Assembly (NCBI RefSeq): GCF_030378165.1
Contig: NZ_CP119766.1
Coordinates: forward strand, 806,001 to 870,000
Direction: 5' to 3'
Origin: Flavobacterium panacagri
GTDB lineage: Bacteria > Bacteroidota > Bacteroidia > Flavobacteriales > Flavobacteriaceae
Length of the DNA: 64,000 bases
The translations under genes and the position numbers were made by a program. Within the stretch, counting starts at the first letter, position 1, and every line of letters starts with the position of its first letter. The notes beneath the pieces are model-generated. The model saw only the letters and a program-made list of their open reading frames with translations. It did not search any database and was not told the origin of the DNA. This document shows, in pieces, positions 6,811 to 14,176 of the stretch.

Positions 6811-7716
6811 CTATAAACGGTTTCCAAAAAACAACTTCAGTTCTTTTTCAATGATATCAAAAAACGATTTTAAGTTGTTATTCTTCGGAGCCAATAAATA
6901 CACGAATTCTTCTGGCACATGAAAACTGTTCCACAACAACTGTAGTTTATTCTTTTTAATAAATTCTCTCGCATTACAATTCCATGTAGCAGCCACTCCT
7001 TCATTTTTGCCTAAAAGACGAAGCATTTCTGATTCTGAAGGAATAATATAATTAGGAACCATCGAAGGTCTTTTTTTATTGAAAGCATGAAGCCAGAACA
7101 ATTTTATATGCGGAATCCTCGCATCGTGGCTATACCACTTTTGTGCATTAAGCCACTGTTCGATTTCAGTAAAATTATCTGATTTTAATTTCTGACGGAA
7201 TTCAGTTATATCCAAAGAAGTTGGAGCAACTAATATCAATTTGATTTTTCCAACAACTTCGTAAGTCGTATCAAAGGTATCAAATCGTTTTGTGGTAATG
7301 GCGAAATCTAATTTTTTAGCATCAATCAATGCAAAGAGTTCATCGTTTTCTGCGAAAGTAAAATCAATTAAATCAAATTTTGAAATAAGCAGATTTCCAA
7401 CACACTCAAAAAGATGTTTCGAAATGCCGACAGATATTAAACGATTCGCATCTTCTGCTTTGGCTCTGAAACTAGTTTCGACACTTTCGAGACGATCAAG
7501 TGCATCTATAATCAAATTATTCAGTAACTTAGCGTATTCTGTTGGTTCAACGCCTTTTGATTTTCGGTTGAATAATTTATTACCAACATGCGCTTCTAAC
7601 ATAGAAATTTGCTGACTAACCGCAGGCTGACTCATAAACAACTCCTTGGCGGCAACTGAAAAATTACCATTTTTATAAACCGCCTTAAATGTTCTGTACC
7701 ATTCTAGATTTACCAT
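6811..7716 (-). CDS. LysR-family transcriptional regulator
   Basis: This 301-residue protein has a LysR N-terminal winged helix-turn-helix (residues 1-60; FSVAAKELFMSQPAVSQQISMLE is split here as FSVAAKELF and SQPAVSQQISMLE), then a linker helix and a periplasmic-binding-protein-like effector domain (about 90-295). It is divergent from the DJ-1-like gene with an 85-bp shared control region, the usual layout for a LysR regulator and its target. A TATGTTTG -7 box lies at 7736-7743 on its strand. The likely role is control of the adjacent DJ-1/YqhD genes in response to a small reactive or electrophilic molecule; this is inferred from position. Confidence 0.85.
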   Translation of the reverse strand: MVNLEWYRTFKAVYKNGNFSVAAKELFMSQPAVSQQISMLEAHVGNKLFNRKSKGVEPTEYAKLLNNLIIDALDRLESVETSFRAKAEDANRLISVGISKHLFECVGNLLISKFDLIDFTFAENDELFALIDAKKLDFAITTKRFDTFDTTYEVVGKIKLILVAPTSLDITEFRQKLKSDNFTEIEQWLNAQKWYSHDARIPHIKLFWLHAFNKKRPSMVPNYIIPSESEMLRLLGKNEGVAATWNCNAREFIKKNKLQLLWNSFHVPEEFVYLLAPKNNNLKSFFDIIEKELKLFFGNRL

Positions 7717-7777
7717 GATATAATTTTATTTATAACAAACATAGTTTATTTTATTTTTACTGATATCACATAAGCCG

Positions 7778-7785
7778 TAAATTTG
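7778..7785 (+). promoter_or_regulatory. -7 promoter element of the DJ-1-like gene
   Basis: TAAATTTG matches the Bacteroidota TAnnTTTG box, 16 bp before the ATG at 7802. No good -33 TTG is visible, which fits a promoter that needs an activator such as the divergent LysR protein. Confidence 0.45.
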
Positions 7786-7801
7786 TTCAAAATTTAATCT
7801 T

Positions 7802-8563
7802 ATGAAGAAAATAGCATTACTCGCAATAATTGCATTTACAGCTGTAAGCACCTCTGCTTTGGCTCAAAAATCAAATAAAAAAAGAATGAAAAAAGTATTA
7901 TTTGTTGTAACCAGCAACGATAAGCTGGGCAATACAGGAGAAAAAACGGGATTCTGGTCTGAAGAATTTGCTGCTCCTTATTATGAATTATTAGATCAAG
8001 GTGTTGAAATTACAATTGCGTCTCCGCTTGGAGGACAACCGCCAATTGACCCAAAAAGTGCTGATCCTGCTTCGGCAACAGAAGACACCAAACGTTTTGA
8101 CGCTGATAAAGTTTTACAGGAAAAATTAAAAAACACTTTAAAGCTTTCAACGGTTAACCAAAAAGATTATGACGCTGTATTTTATCCAGGAGGACATGGT
8201 CCGCTTTGGGATTTGGTGCAGGATCAAAACTCTATTGCTTTAATTGAATCCTTCTATACGCACAATAAACCAGTAGCTTTTGTTTGCCACGCTCCTGCTG
8301 TTTTGAAAAACGTAAAAGTAAAAGGGGAATATTTAGTAAAAGGTAAAAAAGTAACCGGATTTACTAATGATGAAGAAGAAGCGGTTGGTTTAACAAAAGT
8401 GGTTCCGTTTTTATTGGAAGATGCTTTAGCCTCAAACGGAGGTATTTTTTCTAAAGGCCCAAACTGGCAGCCTTATGCTGTAGAAGACGGACTTTTAATT
8501 ACAGGACAAAACCCAGCATCGTCTAAATTGGTAGCTGGAAAATTATTAAAGAAATTGGATTAA
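7802..8563 (+). CDS. exported DJ-1/PfpI-family protein (Hsp31/glyoxalase III-like)
   Basis: A 253-residue type 1 glutamine-amidotransferase-like protein with a cleavable signal peptide (residues 1-21, ending STSALAQ). The nucleophile elbow is VAFVCHAPAVL with Cys162 and His163, and the YPGGHGPLWDL loop (128-138) and GVEITIASPLGG (67-78) match Hsp31-type members. Relatives act as glutathione-independent glyoxalases or general stress proteins. Export to the periplasm is less common for this family and is a real feature here, since the signal is clear. It is divergent from a LysR regulator and upstream of a YqhD-type aldehyde reductase, so a role in reactive aldehyde defence is likely. Confidence 0.82.
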   Translation: MKKIALLAIIAFTAVSTSALAQKSNKKRMKKVLFVVTSNDKLGNTGEKTGFWSEEFAAPYYELLDQGVEITIASPLGGQPPIDPKSADPASATEDTKRFDADKVLQEKLKNTLKLSTVNQKDYDAVFYPGGHGPLWDLVQDQNSIALIESFYTHNKPVAFVCHAPAVLKNVKVKGEYLVKGKKVTGFTNDEEEAVGLTKVVPFLLEDALASNGGIFSKGPNWQPYAVEDGLLITGQNPASSKLVAGKLLKKLD

Positions 8564-8700
8564 AAGATGCTAAGATACTAAGTTGCTAAGAGCCTAAGTT
8601 TTTCTTTTAGCAACTTAGATTTTTTTTCAAAAATTAAAATAATAAAATCAACCCGATGCTAAAAAACTTAGAATCTTAGTTTCTCAGCATCTTAGAAACT
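8563..8700. repeat. word-repeat palindrome with terminator core
   Basis: The spacer contains GATGCTAAGATACTAAG on the left and its inverse CTTAGTTTCTCAGCATCTTAG-like arm on the right. The inner stem AAGTTGCTAA / TTAGCAACTT (8580-8617) is followed by a run of T, which is a good terminator for the DJ-1-like gene. Confidence 0.6.
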
Positions 8701-8711
8701 CAAAAAAAATC

Positions 8712-9869
8712 ATGCTTAACTTTGAATTATACAATCCGACAAATTTAGTTTTCGGGAAAGGACAAATTGAAAAACTTTCTACTTTGGTTCCAAAAGACGC
8801 TAAAATTCTTTTGGCTTATGGCGGTGGAAGTATTTTTAAAAACGGAATTTACGATCAGGTAATTGCCAACTTAAAAGGTTTTGAAATTGTAGAATTTGGC
8901 GGTATCGAGCCAAATCCAAGATTTGAAACTTTAATGAAAGCGGTTGATGTTATTAAAGCTGAAAAAATCGACTTTATTTTGGCTGTCGGCGGTGGATCTG
9001 TGATTGATGGTGTGAAATTTATTTCGGCAGCAGTAAATTTCGAAGGAAACCCAATTGACATTTTGCAGAAACGTATTTTGATAAAAGAAAATGCAATGCC
9101 ATTTGGAACGGTTTTAACGCTTCCAGCAACGGGAAGTGAAATGAATTCAGGATATGTAGTAACAATTGAAGCTACTCAGGAAAAATTATCTTCTGGCGGA
9201 AGCGCTTTGTTTCCTCAATTCTCTATCTGTGATCCGACCGTAATTGCTTCTTTACCAAAAAGACAACTTGAAAATGGTGTTGTTGATGCTTTCACACACG
9301 TAATGGAACAGTATTTAACATATCCAACCGATGCTTTTTTACAAGATAGAATTGCCGAAGGAATTTTACAGACTTTAATTGAAGTTGGCCCAGGCGTTGT
9401 TAAAAACCCAACCGATTATACTTTGGCTTCTAATTTTATGTGGAGCTGTACAATGGCTTTAAACGGATTAATCCAAAAAGGTGTTCCAAGCGATTGGGCT
9501 ACCCACATGATTGGTCACGAACTAACAGCTTTGTATGAAATTGACCACGCCAGAACTTTGGCGATTATTGGCCCAAGTTTGTATACTGTAATGTTTGAAA
9601 CCAAAAAAGGAAAACTGGCTCAATACGGAAGACGTATTTTTAATCTTTCAGGTTCTGATGAAGAAGTAGCAAAAGAAGCCATCAACAAAACAGTAGAATT
9701 TTTCCATACTATGGGAATGGACACAAAACTTTCTCAATATACAGAAGACTACAGCAAAACAGCCGATTTTATCGTAAATCGTTTTGACGAAAGAGGCTGG
9801 AAAGGTCTTGGCGAAAAACAATTAGTGACTTTAGATAAAGTGAAATCTATTGTGGAACTGAGTTATTAA
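8712..9869 (+). CDS. yqhD: NADPH-dependent aldehyde reductase, YqhD-type iron-containing alcohol dehydrogenase
   Basis: This 385-residue protein is closely similar end to end to E. coli YqhD (387 aa). The shared features include YGGGS (36-40), EFGGIEPNP (61-69), the dinucleotide motif AVGGGSVIDG (91-100), LTLPATGSE, and the metal ligands Asp192, His196, His265 and His279 in VVDAFTHVMEQ and DWATHMIGHELTALYEIDHA. YqhD reduces a wide range of aldehydes, including those from lipid peroxidation and glyoxal-type compounds, using NADPH. It follows the DJ-1-like gene on the same strand, though a terminator-like palindrome sits between. Together with the LysR gene it makes a carbonyl-detoxification module. 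Cytosolic, while the DJ-1 partner is exported. Confidence 0.92.
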   Translation: MLNFELYNPTNLVFGKGQIEKLSTLVPKDAKILLAYGGGSIFKNGIYDQVIANLKGFEIVEFGGIEPNPRFETLMKAVDVIKAEKIDFILAVGGGSVIDGVKFISAAVNFEGNPIDILQKRILIKENAMPFGTVLTLPATGSEMNSGYVVTIEATQEKLSSGGSALFPQFSICDPTVIASLPKRQLENGVVDAFTHVMEQYLTYPTDAFLQDRIAEGILQTLIEVGPGVVKNPTDYTLASNFMWSCTMALNGLIQKGVPSDWATHMIGHELTALYEIDHARTLAIIGPSLYTVMFETKKGKLAQYGRRIFNLSGSDEEVAKEAINKTVEFFHTMGMDTKLSQYTEDYSKTADFIVNRFDERGWKGLGEKQLVTLDKVKSIVELSY

Positions 9870-9960
9870 AAAAGTGATCAGTGATCAGTTTTTTAGTATT
9901 CAGTATAGTGTGTTTTCAAAGTGCTGTCACTGAATACTAAAAAAACTGAACACTGCCAAC
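9870..9960. repeat. word-repeat palindrome (CAGTGATCAGT family)
   Basis: The spacer holds GTGATCAGTGATCAG and, inverted, CACTGAATACTAAAAAAACTG. The same vocabulary recurs at 23341-23440. No coding potential is seen. Confidence 0.5.
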
Positions 9961-9964
9961 TTAA

Positions 9965-10000
9965 AAAAAGGCGTTCTAACTTGCTCGTGAACGCCTTTTT
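9965..10000 (+). terminator. rho-independent terminator of yqhD
   Basis: AAAAAGGCGTTC and GAACGCCTTTTT form a 12-bp perfect stem with a 12-nt loop and T-run. The flanking A-run on the other side lets it work in both directions. Confidence 0.8.
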
Positions 10001-10115
10001 AAAATACTAAAACAAAACTAACTAACTCAAATCTTTGTAAGTTCATTAAAACTCTAATTTATAAACACTTACAACGTAGCGTTAATTATTTTATTGTGTA
10101 AGGATAAAATATTTT

Positions 10116-12590
10116 TTATTTAAAATTTTCATTCATTTTCTTTTCCAGAATTTTAGTCAGATTTTCGATCTCTGTTTTGACATTTTTCAGCTCAACATTA
10201 TCCTTTTCCATTAGTTTTTTTTCCTTTAAAAACAATTTCAAATCATAGGAATTATTGTTGTTTTTCAATATTAGAGTTCCTATTTCCGGCTTTTTAGCTT
10301 CGTTAATTCTTAAACCGGCAATTAAAACGCCTTTTAGCTCATTTCCAAATAACAATTCAACATCTTTCTCTGATGATATTTTGTCGGCAATCAGATTAAA
10401 ATTTTCTTCAATTGTTTTATCGTGATTTAAGTAAGAACTAAATACTGTACTGAAAATTTCGGCATCTCTTCTTTCCTCATCATTATCATCTTCGATTGTT
10501 GTAAATAGCTTTGCTTCGATTGCATTATTTACTTCATAATACAAAACGCTCCCTGGTTCAGTTGGTGTTACATTATTAACTTCTACTGATGAGCTGGTAA
10601 CCAAAAGTTTATTATTTATACTGAATTTACCAATTGTTTTTCCATTTGATTTTTCCAAAACAATTTTTCCTTTCAGTTTATGTTGCAATTCTTCGAGTTC
10701 AATTGCTTTATTTTTTAATTCGAAATGATAACGGTTAAAATAATGCATTGCAAAAATATCAAAGTCAAAACTTTGCAGAATTCCATTTTTCCAATATTTA
10801 GAAACAAACTGGCGGTCTAGTTTGATGTATTCCGGGCCGTCAACTATTTTACCGTCTTTATAAATAGATTTGATATTATAATTTGGATATTCATAGTTCT
10901 CCAAATTCTCTAAATAATTGTTCGAATACTGATACTTTATAATACCGTTTTCATAATAATCAACATGATTAAATTCGTTGAAATCTGTAGCAAAATAACC
11001 TGAAAACGGTTTGTCATTTTTATAAATTCCAACATAAGAATCCTGTCTGTCTGAAGTAATCAAAAAAGACTGATTCGCAATTTTAGTTCTTTTCCCATTT
11101 TCAAAATAGATGGTTTTCAGAACATTTTTTGGGTCTTTAGAATCGTATTCACTTCTATAATAAATCTCTTCAGCTACAAATCCCTTTTTATAAATCGTAC
11201 TTTTTTTGGATTCTACTAAAGTTCCATCATAAGGCAAATCGTTTTTATACTCCAGTTTTCCCGTCACTTCCCTATTGTCATAAAAAACAGTTTCTCCATT
11301 TTTAATATCATTTACTACAGTATAAGTTCTAACAGGATCATCGAGATAATAATTAAAGATTTTCTGTACGCCATTTTTTTTGTAATCAGCAACGTTGATT
11401 AATTCGTTTTGTTCATTTTCATTTTTGATGACAAATGTTCCGTTAAATGGTTTTCCTTCCTTGTAAATTCCTTTTGCTACAATAGATCCAGACTCGTCTT
11501 TTACAATGGCTTCGCCTTCTTTTAAGCCTTTGCTGTAATTTTGATTGATGAATAAATCGCTTGCAAATCTTTCATCAAAATTACCTTCAAAAGGCTGTCC
11601 GTTTTTATAAATTCGTTTGGCTTTTATACTTCCGTCTGAGTTGTATTCTATTTGATCGCCTTGTGCTTCTCCTTCAGCATATTTTACCATTTTTAAAACT
11701 TTACCATTTGGATAATACAGGGTTTCTTCGCCATTTTTCTGTCCGTTCTTATAACTAATTTTGGATTTAAGAGCAACCGCAAATTTGTTTTGAAAGTAAT
11801 AGTCGTACACAATTCCATTTGAAATTTCTCGTCCGTATTTTTCAAAATCATTTTCATTTATGGTCTGCAGCATTTTCCCAGATTTATCGTAGTTAATCTG
11901 TTTAAAAGGCTCTGTATTGCCACTTGCAATATCGTACCAGATTTCCTGAGCCAACTGTTTTGAGTTGATCCAGAATATTTTCTTTTTTATGACTTCTCTC
12001 TTTTTCGCATTTCCAATTTCATCCCGAATAATTACACCTTCGGTCATTCGAATCGGTTCTTCTTTTTGTGCTTCATTATCAGCTTTGTTCAATCGGTAAT
12101 CTTCCCAATTTAAAACCTCTTCAAAATCGCCATTTTTGGGTTTTCCACCTTCGTATTTTCCTTTCATCAAAACCGTTCCATCTTCATGGTAAAGGATTGT
12201 TTCGCCGTCTTTTCTTCCATTTTTGTACTGAACAGTTTTTAACTTTTTTCCACTTGGATAATAAAAGGTCAAATTAGAAACCGGAGAAAAATTATAAAAT
12301 TGATAAAAAGAAGCATCGAAACCATCCTGATCAAACCATACAACATCTCCAACATAATTATCTTCGTTATCCTGAAAAGCATATCCTTGAAACTGCGGTG
12401 TTTTATTGATGTAGAAATCTTCGACTAAAATCAAATTTCCTAATTTCTTGAAAGGCTGCATTCTATAAAAAGAGGCATTTTCTTTGGATGTGGTTTTCCA
12501 ATTGGCATCGAAATAAAGTGTTTCCATATTTTGGGAGAAAGAAAATAATGTCGTGAAAACTAAAATAAGAGTCAAAAATTTATTTGTCAT
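10116..12590 (-). CDS. large secreted YwqK/MORN-like repeat protein
   Basis: An 824-residue protein with a signal peptide (MTNKFLTLILVFTTLFSFSQ). Residues about 95-620 contain many degenerate repeats of the YwqK/MORN type. Examples are YYPSGKKLKTVQYKNGRKDG, LYYPNGKVLKMVKYAEGEAQ and YKNGQPFEGNFDE, each a short beta hairpin around a YxNG or YxDG turn. The last 180 residues lack repeats and are helical and charged. In this phylum such proteins are exported and of unknown function; annotations as antitoxins come from a distant relative and should not be trusted here. It is divergent from gpsA with about 190 bp between. A TAAATTTG box at 12628-12635 on its strand is a possible promoter. Confidence 0.72.
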   Translation of the reverse strand: MTNKFLTLILVFTTLFSFSQNMETLYFDANWKTTSKENASFYRMQPFKKLGNLILVEDFYINKTPQFQGYAFQDNEDNYVGDVVWFDQDGFDASFYQFYNFSPVSNLTFYYPSGKKLKTVQYKNGRKDGETILYHEDGTVLMKGKYEGGKPKNGDFEEVLNWEDYRLNKADNEAQKEEPIRMTEGVIIRDEIGNAKKREVIKKKIFWINSKQLAQEIWYDIASGNTEPFKQINYDKSGKMLQTINENDFEKYGREISNGIVYDYYFQNKFAVALKSKISYKNGQKNGEETLYYPNGKVLKMVKYAEGEAQGDQIEYNSDGSIKAKRIYKNGQPFEGNFDERFASDLFINQNYSKGLKEGEAIVKDESGSIVAKGIYKEGKPFNGTFVIKNENEQNELINVADYKKNGVQKIFNYYLDDPVRTYTVVNDIKNGETVFYDNREVTGKLEYKNDLPYDGTLVESKKSTIYKKGFVAEEIYYRSEYDSKDPKNVLKTIYFENGKRTKIANQSFLITSDRQDSYVGIYKNDKPFSGYFATDFNEFNHVDYYENGIIKYQYSNNYLENLENYEYPNYNIKSIYKDGKIVDGPEYIKLDRQFVSKYWKNGILQSFDFDIFAMHYFNRYHFELKNKAIELEELQHKLKGKIVLEKSNGKTIGKFSINNKLLVTSSSVEVNNVTPTEPGSVLYYEVNNAIEAKLFTTIEDDNDEERRDAEIFSTVFSSYLNHDKTIEENFNLIADKISSEKDVELLFGNELKGVLIAGLRINEAKKPEIGTLILKNNNNSYDLKLFLKEKKLMEKDNVELKNVKTEIENLTKILEKKMNENFK

Positions 12591-12729
12591 AATTGAACGA
12601 AATTTCTCTAATATACCATTTTTTACACAAATTTAGTTTTTAAAGCTGAAAAATATATTCTGAAATTCAGCTAGTTTTTATTTAAAGAAAACACAGCAGA
12701 AGGCCTTTGTCAAATTTCTTAAATCAGAT

Positions 12730-12762
12730 TTTGCTTTATTAGCACATTATTAAGTACTTTTG
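12730..12762 (+). promoter_or_regulatory. promoter of gpsA
   Basis: TTTG (12730-12733), a 21-bp spacer and TACTTTTG (12755-12762) are a near-ideal Bacteroidota promoter. The transcription start would be near 12769, which places the ATG at 12781 rather than any upstream in-frame codon. Confidence 0.65.
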
Positions 12763-12780
12763 TTTCAAATTAATAAAATA

Positions 12781-13776
12781 ATGAGCGAAAAGTTAAAATT
12801 TGCAGTAATTGGAGGAGGAAGCTGGGCCACGGCAATTGCAAAAATGTTATGCGTTAATCTTTCCGAAATTGCCTGGTACATGCGTAATGATTCTGCAATC
12901 GAGCATATTCAGAAATACAAACACAATCCGAATTATTTAAGTTCTGTTGAATTTGATACCAACAAACTCAAATTAACTAATAATATAAATGAAGCAATAG
13001 AATATGCAGATTATATCATTTTTGCTATTCCTTCTGCTTTCCTGGATGCCGAATTGAAAAACATGACGGTTTCTTTGGCTGATAAAATTATTTTCTCTGC
13101 CATTAAAGGGATTGTTCCAGAAACGAGTTTAATCGTTGGCGAACATTTCCATATTCAATACGATATTCCATACTACAATATTGGTGTAATTACAGGGCCT
13201 TGCCACGCAGAAGAAGTAGCATTAGAAAGACTTTCGTACTTAACAATTGCCTGCGGAGATCCTGATAAAGCAAAAACGGTTGCCAAATCACTTTCTGGAA
13301 ATTACATTAAGGCTAAAATCTCTGATGACATCATCGGAACTGAATATGCCGCAATGTTGAAAAACATCTATTCAATCGCTGCCGGAATTGCTCACGGGTT
13401 AGGTTATGGAGATAACTTCCAGTCGGTTTTGATGAGTAATGCGATTCGCGAAATGAAGAAATTCATTAGAAAAGTACATAAAATGAAACGTAACATTAAT
13501 GATTCGGCTTATTTGGGCGATTTATTGGTTACAGGATATTCGGTTTTCTCGAGAAACAGAATGTTCGGAAATATGATTGGTAAAGGTTACACCGTAAAAA
13601 GTGCCATGATGGAAATGAGTATGGTTGCAGAAGGTTATTATGCCACAAAAAGTGCTTATAAACTAAATCAGGGTTACGGTGCTAAAACACCAATAATCGA
13701 TGCGGTTTATGCCGTTTTATACGAAGGAAAAGATGCTAAATCTGTCTTCAGAAAATTGACTGAATCTTTGGATTAG
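12781..13776 (+). CDS. gpsA: glycerol-3-phosphate dehydrogenase [NAD(P)+]
   Basis: This 331-residue enzyme reduces dihydroxyacetone phosphate to sn-glycerol-3-phosphate, the backbone for membrane phospholipids. The N-terminal Rossmann motif is FAVIGGGSWATAIA, followed by FAIPSAFL, SAIKGI, ITGPCHAEEVA, the catalytic lysine region TEYAAMLKNIYSIAAGI, and LGDLLVTGYSVFSRNR. Length and motif order are typical. The start chosen is the ATG at 12781, seven codons into the longest frame, because the promoter -7 box overlaps the upstream extension. Followed by its own terminator. No operon partners. Confidence 0.95.
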   Translation: MSEKLKFAVIGGGSWATAIAKMLCVNLSEIAWYMRNDSAIEHIQKYKHNPNYLSSVEFDTNKLKLTNNINEAIEYADYIIFAIPSAFLDAELKNMTVSLADKIIFSAIKGIVPETSLIVGEHFHIQYDIPYYNIGVITGPCHAEEVALERLSYLTIACGDPDKAKTVAKSLSGNYIKAKISDDIIGTEYAAMLKNIYSIAAGIAHGLGYGDNFQSVLMSNAIREMKKFIRKVHKMKRNINDSAYLGDLLVTGYSVFSRNRMFGNMIGKGYTVKSAMMEMSMVAEGYYATKSAYKLNQGYGAKTPIIDAVYAVLYEGKDAKSVFRKLTESLD

Positions 13777-13828
13777 TCTCTTTATAGGATAGAAAATAGA
13801 GCAAAGAAAATAGAATATAGAGAATAGA

Positions 13829-13867
13829 AAAGAGCTGGGAGAATTGATCTTCCGGCTCTTTTTTTAT
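13829..13867 (+). terminator. terminator of gpsA
   Basis: GAGCTGGGAGA pairs with TCTTCCGGCTC using two G-U pairs around a short loop, then a run of eight T. It follows AATAGAATATAGAGAATAG words that recur at 20930-21085. Confidence 0.75.
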
Positions 13868-14112
13868 TGAATAAATCTTAAAAAATCACAATTAAGTTAA
13901 AAATACACTCCCTAATTAACAGGAAATAACTTTATTCATAATACATCAAACCTACATCGGCCTTAAAAAAAGTCTGCACTATATTCTTACAAAACCATCA
14001 AAACAATATTCGACTGTCTATCAAACACATAAGTTTAAAATTTAAAAACTTATTACTAATGCTTTTCTCACAAATCTAATGATGTACAATTTTACAATTC
14101 CCTTATTTTTCA
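13868..14112. other. intergenic region with no recognisable gene
   Basis: About 245 bp of AT-rich sequence between the gpsA terminator and the TonB-receptor promoter. No convincing frame, tRNA or strong hairpin was seen. Confidence 0.5.
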
Positions 14113-14142
14113 TTGCTTCACGAAGAATTATCGGTAGATTTG
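14113..14142 (+). promoter_or_regulatory. promoter of the TonB receptor/peroxidase operon
   Basis: TTG (14113-14115), a 19-bp spacer and TAGATTTG (14135-14142) match the Bacteroidota consensus, with the ATG at 14177. No obvious Fur-like palindrome overlaps it. Confidence 0.55.
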
Positions 14143-14176
14143 CGTCATTATTTTTATTTGTTCTAATTAAATATAG

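Noticed and set aside
10116..12590. Antitoxin function for the YwqK-repeat protein
   Set aside because: The name comes from a distant family label; the protein is exported, large and has no toxin gene beside it.
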